Of a stretch of 64,000 nt of DNA, positions 54,201-64,000 are shown piece by piece. Numbering within the stretch: the stretch's first letter is position 1; every line of letters starts with the position of its first letter. Origin of the DNA: Perkinsus olseni (taxonomy: Eukaryota; Perkinsozoa; Perkinsida; Perkinsidae); NCBI GenBank assembly GCA_013115135.1, contig JABANP010000169.1, positions 1-64,000 on the forward strand. The letters are read 5' to 3'. The notes under the pieces are model-generated. The model did not search any database. It was given only the letters and a program-made list of their open reading frames with translations, and was not told the origin of the DNA. The position numbers and the translations under genes are program-made.

Positions 54201-57200
54201 AAAAACGTTCCCGCATGGATTCGAACCTCCGCGAGAGAGTAAGCTCAATATTGGCCCAGGCCTCACCGTTGCGAACGAGCTGCGGATTCCAGTGGATAGC
54301 ACTCGAACGCTATCACCATGAATATTCGACCGACACCGCAAACTCTTCATTTTACTGAACGATCCACCCAGACACTGCTAAACCTCGAAAATTGCTTTTC
54401 CAGCTCCCACCCGGTGGGTATCATCTTAAAGCCCAGCGCCATCGCGACATAGTAAAACGGCGCTATAACGGAATCCCGATGTTCCATCGAATTAACCTCG
54501 CACTCAGTGATGGAGCCCGAATGCTCGGCTACAACGGGCGAGAGGAGAAAATCAGGCCAGTTTGAGGACACCCCGTACAGCCAGACCGAAGGGAACTGCC
54601 CATCCCAGAGTACCTCATAACCTTCAAAAAAGTACTCCGCAATCCATATCCTAACATTGCCTCTCTTCAGCGCCTCCACCGGGGCTCCATTAAACCAACT
54701 GAAAAAAACAAAAAGACATTAATAGCGGAGCGAAACTCCCACCGAACGATATAACCCAGAGTAGCACGACAGCCGGAACTGTCTTCACCTCCACAAAATG
54801 CTAAATCACAAGCCCTGTGATGATGCAGGCACACAATCCGTGTCTCCCATCGCTAGCATCAACTGTCCTCGAGTAAAGGGTCTTATCAGAATCGCTATTG
54901 TCCCGCAGTGGTGATTAAAATTCCAAAGCAAACCCCTCCCTCCAGTACTACCTAGAAATCTCCGCCCTCTGCAGGGCACGGACTCTCACCGCTCTTGCTT
55001 CACTAGATTCTGAAGAAAAGGGAAAATCATAAAATCAAGAAAACAAGAAAAAATCCGTCCATCGAGGTTGGCAAATTCACAACGACAAGTTGACTCCTGA
55101 GACGGTTGCCCCGAAAATTCTCCGCACTCCCACGCAGCCAGAGAATGTCGCGCGCCACGAAATTCAAAACACCGAGATCGAGCCTAAACCATGTATCAGT
55201 AATTTTTTACAACACACATCCACAAGAGCTACTAGAGCACGCCTTCGGTCTCCTCTCTGTTGCCGCGTACCAGCAGAGCTCCACTAGCTGCATGAAGCGA
55301 CGAAGATTATCAGGTGGCTGGCGAGACACCCGGGGGGAACATGGAGGTGTTCCTCGCTGACGATGAGAACAAACCTTCTAGATTTCGTAATTGCCACTCG
55401 TCAAGTATGTAAGTAACAGCATGCGCCGGAGAGTGCCAAATTACAGGTATCAATTTCCATACCAAAAATTACGCAACTCTTCCATGCTCCCTCCCCCTTC
55501 ACCCGTATTATCGCCCGCATCCTCAAGGCCACTATCAGATAGCGTAGAAATCCAACTCTGCACGCGTACCATCAGAGAGGCGGAATTCCTCCGACCAGAG
55601 GGTGGTGGTGAAACTGAGGAATTGCAAGACTGCAAGATTTCAAGATGTGAGCTCACATACCATCCGAGGTCGTTGGTAAACGAAGTAACCTGCCGTGCTT
55701 CCTCTTCCTCGTCTGGTCGCTCTCCCACAAACGCACGAGATTCTCGCTTGAGGTGAACCGCGAGCCACAACGTCGCGCGCCTGAAAATTATGTAAAAATA
55801 ATATTCCCATTCCCGTCTAGTAGAGGACGAATATTCAAAATGACCGAACCAGGAATCGACCCCACAACCCTCTCGGTGGACAGACCGGAAAGCTTTCCAT
55901 CTGGCTACCTTCGTTTAATAGATTTTGAGCGCTTTTATTGAGCCCGTGCACTCCTCGGTCCTCGATACAATCCACCGAGTGTAGCATCTGAAATGATAAC
56001 CCTCTAGCGGAGCGAAGCACACTCTCGTAATTTTGCACAGTTTGTGCAATCTTGTAATCTTGTGTAATCATCTTGTCTGATAGCAAGCAACACGACAGTT
56101 TCTCGACGCAGCAGGCAAGAGGCGTGCTTATCGATCAGGCGATCGATATTTCTTTTCTCAAACCAATGCATATTTTCCGTCTCGCTATGCCCTAGCGCAA
56201 TGACCCCGATATCGAATGTTGATTTGCGGGGAAAAATCTAAAAATTTTCGGAAAATTTCAAAAATAAATTTATAAAAAAATTTTCTCTAGGTAATTTTCT
56301 ATTACTAACTAAGTTAGTCTAACTTCCATATTATGATTGCTATGTTTTTAATAAAGATCCTTCAGTATCATCACTATCCGTTACAAAAATATAAAATCTA
56401 TTAAAAACAAATATTAAGGACCCTTCCATCGATCAAAAATTTTTTTGTCCAACCCTTGAACTCGGCCGACGTGAGAGTTAGAGAATGGGTCGCGAAGATC
56501 TCCCTCAGGCGAGCAGCCCCACCTCTCGCGTAGCCTCATCGTCGCACGCATCAACATGATCAGAGTTTACCGCTGCGTGTATCTAAAAAAAGTATCTTTC
56601 ATATGGTCGACCTTCCCGTCGAGCGCATGAGAGCAAGAGTTCCTCGCAGTAACTCCAACGCAGACAGCATCGTATAAGTGGTAGTAACCAAATAAGCCAA
56701 CTCCAGTGAATCGAACTGCGCATGAGACTGGGACCTACTCCCCTCCACCAACCTACATGTATCTGTCTCAACCCCCTCAAGGAGCGCTTCAACTTCGCCA
56801 TCCTCTTTTCCCGAGTGATATCCAAATCCCGAGGAACCAAGTGAACCTTGCCAAAATCAACAACAGAAATTTCACGCACTCGCCTCTCCCTTATCAGGGA
56901 GCCACACAAACTCACAAACTCAGCTACTTCTGTGCGTAGAATTTCGCCAAGCAAAATCAAAAACGTCGATATTAGGATGAAGCATTCACACCTCTGTTCA
57001 CCGAAGACCGGAACTCTGAAGAAAAAAAATTTCGAAGTTTTTTTCGAATAAATTTTTGCAGTCCCCGTATTTATTTACTACCACCCAGAGACCCCACCGT
57101 TCTCAGTCACTATCATTTGATATAGCGATAGCCAAATTTTCGGTTTTTTTTCCAAGTTTTCGGCTAAAATTTTTCCGGCACATCCCTCGAGCCTGTGAGC

Positions 57201-58329
57201 TCGCCTTTCCTAAGTTAACGACACACACTAGAGCTGGGCAAGCGTACTGGGGTCGAGGAAAGTACGGTACGAAGTACGTTTCAAAATGTCAACCTAGTAC
57301 GGGTACGGAGAACTAGTACGTATTAAATATATTAAACAACGCATACGTGCATCAAATTACGCCGTACTTCAAGTACGGCGTACTAGTACGGTACTTGGGA
57401 ACCGCTGCGACGAGTAGTACGGGTACGGAGCCGTACTCGTACTACCCGTATCGTACTAGACCGTACCCGTACTGCCGCCCACCTCTAACCCATCCGTCCT
57501 CCCCAGTCCTACATTAACTCTGTTAAGCTTCCAGTACTTCCAAAGATAAGCAAAGTAAAAATAGATCTCAAACGTCACATACGCTCGTAACGCATGCCGG
57601 GCGATCAATCCTAAAATAATAATATTTTCCGCGCCAAATTTTTCCGGAAAGTTTACGAGGGCTCCTGTAAATCCTCATCAGCAGCAACTCCCGCCCAGTG
57701 CCTCTCTTGCATGCCAAACCGCTGATCCGAAATTTTTTTTCCAAATTTTTTCTCAGAAATTCTATTCTCTTTTCAGTTCCCGCTTTCTGACGCCCTGGAC
57801 ACGCCCCCTCGACTATTGAACGATCCAGCTCCGATAAAACCGAGCTAAGTCGTTCGTTCGATCCACAACGAGCGGATTCTATGCGGGCGTTTCAATCTGA
57901 GTGAATATGTCCTTCAATAATAGAAAAAAATTTCTAGATTTTCATAAAAAATTTTCCCCTCGTGCATTCTCCCCAGCCCGTCGCCACGCTTACGAAGAGC
58001 ATCTGCTGTTCCTCGTATACTGCCTGACTCAACCTTCAGCTTCCATCTGAAATCCAAATCGATCAGAACTTCGCTCCGCCGATTTTCCAATGTCACTTAG
58101 CGACAGTATACACCACCACCACAGGCAGGACCATCCGCACCGGCATCACCAACAGCCACTTCGTGAGCAGGCCTTGGAACGACCGATCCCGTAGGGCTGG
58201 ACAAAATGGGCACCCAGCTGGCATACCAACTTTTCCGCAACAAATCCTACTTTGGCCGAATCTTCGCGTCAAGAGAACTCCTAGAGCCAGAATCACCGCC
58301 GACTTGAATTCTCTCCCTAAGCCGACCAT
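51238..58329 (-). CDS. Alpha/beta hydrolase, membrane-anchored, paralogue A
   Basis: A probable serine hydrolase/lipase of the alpha/beta fold. ATG 58329 starts a hydrophobic exon (GLLTKWLLVMPVRMVLPVVV) that joins across a 50-nt intron to WKLKVESGSIRGTADALRKR. Later exons: an acidic linker (55740-55450), NGAPVEALKRGN..IAEYFFEGYE (54679), DMVDYMEQWARA (54.1 kb), NEDVKVFRLTKDPLPSL, KYRAGSLEYYF, the oxyanion-side FCHGIGLGLLPYIPVVHD (52.85 kb), nucleophile elbow GHSFG (52.3 kb), VDPVNFLLVKSD, LATYFSLRELYTVHT, and THITLCGNDFIAPAHS with the acid Asp. The catalytic His is in DGVHAEILFYG. Stop TAA at 51238. The 51.6-kb join is unresolved and could mean damage. It is a tandem duplicate of the gene to its right. 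Confidence 0.75.
51587..51597 (+). repeat. tRNA T-arm-like relic (B-box match)
   Basis: GGTTCGATCCC, preceded by GACGCA, lies between two exons of hydrolase A, so most likely in an intron. Confidence 0.6.
54217..54227 (-). repeat. tRNA T-arm-like relic (B-box match)
   Basis: GGTTCGAATCC on the minus strand, preceded by CTCGCGGA, between the IAEYFF and DMVDYM exons of hydrolase A. Confidence 0.6.
57229..57487 (+). mobile_element. hAT-like MITE, copy 2
   Basis: 259 bp, about 85-90% identical to copy 1 by eye and in the same orientation. The ends TAGAGCTGGGC and GCCCACCTCTA are inverted repeats with one mismatch. The flanking octamers (57221-57228 and 57488-57495) no longer match, so it is older or rearranged. 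It lies inside hydrolase A. Confidence 0.8.
58047..58096 (-). other. 50-nt intron carrying the GCGGAGCGAAG module
   Basis: The first intron of hydrolase A: GTGACATTGG, the module (58069-58079), TTCTGATCGATTTGG and TTTCAG. The exons on both sides join in frame. Confidence 0.8.
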
Positions 58330-58535
58330 CCAAATCGATCACAATGGCGAGCGCTTTTCTCATCTCGGTTACCTCTCAATATCGCCTGCATCGTCCAAAA
58401 GAACTGAAAATCGGAGAGCTCAACTGCCACAAAAAATCCGCAAAAGCCAATCGAACACAACACGAAGGGAACGGCAGGAGAGAAAAATCACCATGTGCAA
58501 AAATACACGCCGATCGAGCTGTTGTACAGGTCCCC

Positions 58536-58546
58536 GGTTCGATCCC
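58536..58546 (+). repeat. tRNA T-arm-like relic (B-box match)
   Basis: GGTTCGATCCC within CAGGTCCCCGG..CCCCGG, followed by T5. It sits immediately 3' of the hydrolase B stop codon (58555), on the opposite strand. Confidence 0.6.
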
Positions 58547-58554
58547 CGGCAAGG

Positions 58555-61500
58555 TCATTTTTCCTTCATAAGGTCGGCGATATGCCTCAAAACCCTCCTT
58601 CTCCAGTGATCATTATTGAGAGCTTCGCCGTGGATACCCTCATCGTTCCAATCAACCGTCAAGGGTTGGAACAAACTCTCACGCCCGCTCATCCTGAAAC
58701 ACTCTGAATTTCGTGGCGCGCGAGAAAACTACAAAAGCTGCTAGTCCAGCAGTGAAATCAATCGTAATCGCCATGACGACGCAGCAGCAATGACCAAGCG
58801 CCGGCGACCTTGGCTGCCTCAAAGCTCACTAATGCAGCCTGAGGACTTTGAGAAAGCCTCGGTTTTCCTCTGTCGAGCTGGGAAGGGACACTTTAACTTT
58901 TTCGTCCTTTCCTGCACTCTCATAAAAGTTTTGCGAAAATATCATTTTACTTTCACGCTGGCTGGTCAATCGAAACTGAACGTATCTTAGAATTGCCATG
59001 AACAGATTGAATAATCGCGTTCTAGGAGTAATGGCGGATAAGTATGCAGAGTGTGCTTGCTCATTCACAGACTTCTACGCCTACGACCCTTATCCCTATT
59101 TCCTGCAGTTGCACGAAGCTCTCCCGATATGCAGTATGACGGAAGTGCCTACTGTTTCGGTGGAAAAATAAGTCCCACCTTGATTTCAAAGGTTGCTGTT
59201 GCCGACGGAATTTGTTCAGCTGTCCATCTCGAGCTATCTCCAGCCGTGCCGCCCTGAGAGTAAACTTGACCTATTCTGCATCTTCCACGGATCAACCTAA
59301 GATACCTACGCTTCAGCTTCCAATAACCTCCGCACTGAGTGCGCTGGAATGATAAAATCTCTGCCGCACAACGAAACGTGTGTCGGGACTCCCCGCAGCT
59401 CCTCCGGCCAGACGTTATTCTGATTAAAAAACCGTAAAAACCGCAATCAGCCGGTATAACAATGACCTGCTCCCAAAAGAGATTCCTCGTCAGAGTGTGA
59501 GCCGTGTAAAGCTCCCTGAAGACCAAGTAGGTGGCCAGTATTCCAATGGGGTCTTCGTGGGCCTGGGCGGGAAGAGGTCGCAGGTTCGAATCCCCCCAAG
59601 GGCATTTCCGTCACTTTCCTCTGCGTGTTCAACAGCAAGTCGTTCTTAACCAGCAAAAAACAAACTGGATCCACTAAGCTCATGGAAGCAATCCTCGAGG
59701 GCTCATGAGCCTGAGAAAAATCTTGCCATCTTGCTCAATCTTACACTTCCTCAACGGCATTACTACCAGCATCCACCGCACCACAAACGTCCCGAAACTA
59801 TGACCAATCTGCCACACAAAATGCCTCTCCCCCGAATCGAACCCGCGAGGGCCAGCCGCCCCTACCATGTGGGCCTGAGAGTATCCCCACGCCGTCAACA
59901 TGTCCGCCACAACCACAGACATCTCCCGAGCAGAGGGGAGGTTGGGATAGGGTCGCATAGCAACCTTCGAGAGCAGAGATCATCACACATCGACGAAATG
60001 CGTTCCGCCCGGGTGCTGAACAGTTCAGCCTGAACTATTCCAAAATCCGTCAACGAAATATCACTGTCGTAATTTCCCGGAATTTTTCCCAAAAAATCAC
60101 GCAAGGAAAAGGGAAGCATTGCAAGGACGCTGATCCTATCTTGCTCCGCGGATGACAAGAAGCAAGCGGATGAAAGATTGGACACCAGAGGCCAAAATCC
60201 GGGTCTTCTGTTCTCGATCAGCCAGTCCCTTCCGAGCATTTCGGCGGAGTCCTGCACTATCCCCAAACCCGCGCAACTTGTACCGGTCAACGAACTACCA
60301 AAGCGATTGGAAAATTCCGACAAAAATACAGAATTGTTATTATCAAATTCGAAATTTCCCGGAATTTTTCCCCCAAAAAATCGCAAATATCGCGAAAAGA
60401 CGAGGAGCTCACGTGAGGGACTTCGATGCAGAAGATGTCTCGATCCGGGAAGGCCCGTCTAATGTCCCTCACGAAGGGGATGTAGGGTAGCAGACCCACA
60501 CCTAACCCATGACAGAATCTGAGAGGGTAAAAAAATTATTCACATCAAACTCACGGAGTAAATTTTTTTTCGATATCGACTTGGGAAGAATCTCTTAGTG
60601 GGCGATGATCATCCTAAGCCACTACCGCGTGCCCCCTCCCAGCGCTGCTTGGAATTCATCGCATTTTTCGAGGACGACATGGCCGGGGTTATACAGATAT
60701 TTAGATAGATGAAAGGCTGCAGATAGTAGAAAGATACTCACAATCGATCAGCCGTTTCGAGTGTAAAACTCATAGACGATAACTACTGTCCCCGAGGGTG
60801 TAGGAAATGACCCATGTACATACAGTAATGGCGAAAGGGCGACAAAATTGCTGATCGAAAATGCACGATCGTGATGCATCACACAGAAGTGCGACTGAAA
60901 GAGAGTAGAATCCACAGGCAATCTCACACTGTCGGTTGCAGTTTGGGGTTCTCGCCCTCAGGAGCCCAGGAATACCAATACTCCATCGTTCCTGATCGGT
61001 ACTTCCTACCACACCAAAGAGAACTCGTAGACTGCCAAGGGCTGCAGCCTGGCTTACGTAAATCCGACCAGCTTGTCGAAGACGATGTCCGTGATGATTG
61101 GTAAGACGAAATGTGTCACACCATAGCAGATAAACGGGCGGTATCTAGGAGAAGGGAAAACCATTACTAAAAGATACTCTAGTGCGATTATCCATGTTCA
61201 GCCAGCTTCGACCTAAGATACGCCTTACGCTGCCGGGATCGGGTCATTCATAATCCGCATACACTTCACATCTTCATTAGTGCCGTCTGAGGATGAGCCG
61301 ACCAATCCGGATGCCTGTTGTGTAGGACGATCGATCATTCGGGCGCGCGCTAAATACTACAAACAGATTGCTGTATGCAGTCGGAGGGGCGTTTTACTGT
61401 ATGTAACTCATTCGCGCCGCGCTACCCCCCTCTGATTTCTTTAATGACATCCAGCGGACAGGGCTGGAGGACATGACAGATGTCGTGTCCCCCATCCCAC

Positions 61501-62237
61501 CTCTCAGGTCCCCAGATATGTGGGCCCACTCCGCCAGGTAGTCCACCAAGACCTGACGACACCCTAGCACCAACACGTCATCATCATCACACATACTCTC
61601 AGCTCTTGCTTCTCCGCTATCGACAGCTCATCCGCCTGAAGGAGGTGCAGGGTTGCAAGAGAGAAGGAGACTGATGACGATCATTGTCTCAACATTTGAC
61701 GGACGAAACATGATAGTCAAAATCCGTTCCCCGGCCAAAACCTGCACGGGCAGGACCGTATTACTCTGAACAGCGGTAGCGGCGGCGGCGGACGACGACA
61801 GCATAGAAGTGAATCATCTCGTTACGGGAATCGGGGCTTTCCCCTAATTTCATCATGGCACGAAACGGTTTGATCGATTTGAATATGCTTGCTGTCTAAT
61901 TCCCCATTTTATGGTTGAGGTATGATTCATGACGAACCCCTATCACACCCAAAAAAAACGTCAAAAAGGTTAACTCTCACGTGCAGTGGAAAGACATCAC
62001 TACTAAAGATGAAAAGGACTCCTGATGTACTCTGGGCTTTCAACCGTGATGCATTTAGTGCAGTTTCGAAATTTACGGTGCTATACGACGTCACCATCAT
62101 TTCGCGAAGATCCCATTCCAAAAGAGGACTTCCCCCTCGCCGTCCAGCTCACCTGTCTGTACTCGAAGAAGTACTCAGCTACCCATTCCTCCAGATTCCC
62201 GCGCTGCAGACTGTCCACTGGTGCGCCAAAGTACCAA
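58555..62237 (-). CDS. Alpha/beta hydrolase, paralogue B (5' end incomplete)
   Basis: It shows the same exon series as paralogue A, in the same order. These are YFGAPVDSLQRGN..VAEYFFEYRQ from 62237, VLVDYLAEWA (61.5 kb), DGTNEDVKCMRIMNDPIPAA (61.28), KYRSGTMEYWY (60.98), FCHGLGVGLLPYIPFVRD (60.48), GHSFGTFVVRWML (59.79), VDPVCFLLVKND (59.67) and ILATYLVFRELYTAHT (59.52). Next come THVSLCGRDFIIPAHS (59.37), then RLLEAEAAARLEIARDGQ across a checked splice. The His exon is DWNDEGIHGEAL, ending LMKEK at TGA 58555. Ser, Asp and His candidates are all present, so it looks functional. The membrane exons seen in A should lie to the right of 62.24 kb but were not identified. Confidence 0.75.
59583..59593 (+). 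repeat. tRNA T-arm-like relic (B-box match)
   Basis: GGTTCGAATCC preceded by GGTCGCA. It lies inside a short hydrolase B intron (GTGACGG..CGCCCAG) whose removal joins NTQRK to AHEDPIG in frame. Confidence 0.75.
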
Positions 62238-63310
62238 CTGAAACGATACTCCTGCCATCTTCCCGCCCTTCCCGTCTACGACCTAGATATCTCAGCCCGC
62301 AGCAAGGCCCTGACCCTCACAGCCCACATGTCATCATCCACAGTACTACCTTCCGTTGCGAATAAACCGGAACCTAGAACGAGCCGCAATGTGGTAGCTG
62401 AGGAATAGGGAATTAACATGAAGAATGGTGAATTCTCATCACATCGGTTTCGGATTTCGTAGTATCACCAATGCCCCGTGACAGTCTGACCCTCTCCCCT
62501 TAGTGTGAGTACAAGGAACTACTGCGGTAATGCTGTGTCAGGACTATGTCCACCTGCTGCGACCAATGCAAACTAAGTGTGTTATACATATTTCAAAAGT
62601 TCACGATAACGCTCAATCTAACTTAACTTTAGTTTTAACGATCGATTTAGTGTTAATGAGGTTCAACTATCCAAGCAATGGGGAGGGTAAGAAAACACCG
62701 AGTCGTCCAAGTCGGTCCACGGTGGAGGGATTGGTGACCAATACTAAACGTAAATGAACAGACCAGTGCCCTACAGTGCTCCGAATAAACTCAGAATCTT
62801 TACCAAAGGAGCGATATCTTAAGTACTAGTACGAATAAGGAGCTCTTTCTCAGGTATGTTATGTATAATGGCATTGGATAAAAACTGCATGCACGCACGC
62901 ACGTCCCCTATTACTCGGCTGCCGTAATATACCAATCCCCCTGTTATGCGTTTGCTCCCACTCTCGGACCAACTGTTCGCAAGTGAAGTCTGTCTTAGAG
63001 CCCACACTGCCTAGTCGACCCCGTCTCCTGCTGGAAGGGCTCCAATTACCTGACCAAAAGAATTTTGCCTTGCGAAACTTCCGGAGAGATACACAACAGA
63101 TTTTCCCGGCAAAACCTGGAAAAATTGGGAAAATTGCGACGAAATTGGCCCCACTTGTCACAAATTTTGTTGACTTGACCGCATCCGGGAACGCAATGCC
63201 GCAACGGATACCAGAAGCATTGCTCGAGCGAGCCGCTATATCCAACCAAGTGAGATTAGAGTCCAGGTATACGCCGCGACTGTCCCTCCTGGAATTAGAG
63301 AGGGAGGATT
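62238..63310. other. No gene identified
   Basis: The 5' exons of hydrolase B are expected here, but none could be recognised. Short open frames on both strands only. Confidence 0.4.
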
Positions 63311-63480
63311 TCGTCTCTGTCACTGCCTCCCGTCCTCGTCAGTGGCTCATCCCTCTCTGTCACTGCCTCCCGTTCTTGTCAGTGGCTCATCCGTCTCTGT
63401 CACAGCCTTCCGTCTTTGCCACTGCATTCCGTCTTTGCCACTGCATTCCGTCTTTGTCACTGCATTCCGTCTTTTCCTCC
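63311..63480. repeat. Minisatellite of CCGTCTTTGCCACTGCATT type
   Basis: It starts with two copies of a 42-bp unit (TCTGTCACTGCCTCCCGT..GTCAGTGGCTCATCC) and grades into about four 19-20-bp units ending CACTGCATTCCGTCTTTG. Confidence 0.9.
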
Positions 63481-64000
63481 TAAACCTTGTTTAGCGCTCT
63501 GCAACGTTGCGAGTTCTGTTGAAGGACCCTCATACAAACTTTCGAGAAATAATCCATACGGCCGAGATTCCCAAGGCTCTAGGTCAACCGTGTCGTCATG
63601 ACACGACATTGTCGTGTACAGAATTGCCCTCTGGGATCGGCAGTGCTGAATGCAGTAGCACAGTGACCCAACGACGCTCTTGTTGGAGGTTTTCATAGCC
63701 ACACCGGTAGCTACATAGAGAGCGTCCTCAATCCCAGTACACGACACTCCCAACGTAGCTGATCATACCCAGATGCAAATCTTCGTACTCCATAGGTGCA
63801 CACTGTGCACCACAGAAGCGCTCTAAGTAAAGAGTGGTGGGCCATCACTGATGGCCAGATCTACATAATTTACATAACGCGTCCAGGCTTTTGCCCATCT
63901 TCCCGTTTTGGTATTCGGCTGGTGAACGGGTCGTCTTGATTGGTGGCCGACTCAGAGTCAGCCAGCTGACCCATCGGCGACATCTACCGGAACAATCTCC
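63481..64000. other. Window end, nothing recognised
   Basis: Open frames are short and overlapping. A perfect GTCGTCATGACACGAC-type palindrome lies near 63590-63615. No gene is supported. Confidence 0.4.

Noticed and set aside
1..64000. Spliced-leader gene or trans-splice leader copies
   Set aside because: I looked for the dinoflagellate/Perkinsus leader core (CCGTAGCCAT) on both strands and did not find it, though a full search was not run.

Overview
This is nuclear DNA of a unicellular eukaryote. The evidence is spliced genes with GT-AG introns mostly 47-51 nt long, one nuclear-type tRNA-Arg, a Ty3-like LTR retrotransposon, a peroxisomal short-chain dehydrogenase and the ribosome-export GTPase LSG1. 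An alveolate such as Perkinsus is my best guess from overall style, but no single marker proves it and I saw no spliced-leader sequence.

The window has two compartments. Positions 1 to about 24.8 kb are gene-poor. They hold two intact members of a secreted-protein family (3.1-5.7 kb), a 5.1-kb LTR retrotransposon with identical 149-bp LTRs (6.08-11.18 kb), and many perfect inverted repeats with arms of 12-30 bp. From 24.9 kb to the right end the sequence is gene-dense. On the minus strand lie a BTB/KCTD-like gene (24.9-27.4), two more secreted-family members, one of them frameshifted (28.8-31.8), LSG1 (32.9-39.3), ribose-phosphate pyrophosphokinase (45.8-48.6) and two tandem alpha/beta-hydrolase paralogues (51.2-58.3 and 58.6-62.2). 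On the plus strand between LSG1 and the pyrophosphokinase lie an Mpv17/PMP22 protein, a two-helix microprotein and a DHRS4-like dehydrogenase ending in SRL. A tRNA-Arg(CCU) lies on the minus strand just before the dehydrogenase.

Reading frames join exactly across every predicted exon of the pyrophosphokinase (12 exons, 387 aa), the dehydrogenase (8 exons, 258 aa) and the microprotein (3 exons, 81 aa), so these models are strong. LSG1 and the hydrolases are supported by consecutive in-phase exons, but their outer or middle exons are partly unresolved.

The most interesting signal is in the introns. Short introns of unrelated genes share sequence modules, in both orientations: GCGGAGCGAAG, an ATCGATCA..GGGCG(A/C)GCG block and a CCTAA(A)GATAC block. 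Many also carry tRNA T-arm-like relics (GGTTCGANNCC). This looks like an active or recent family of intron-generating (introner-like) or tRNA-derived elements. Other points of note are a canonical GGGAAAC -1 frameshift site plus hairpin between gag and pol, and a hAT-type GTACGG-rich MITE with an 8-bp target duplication inside a dehydrogenase intron.
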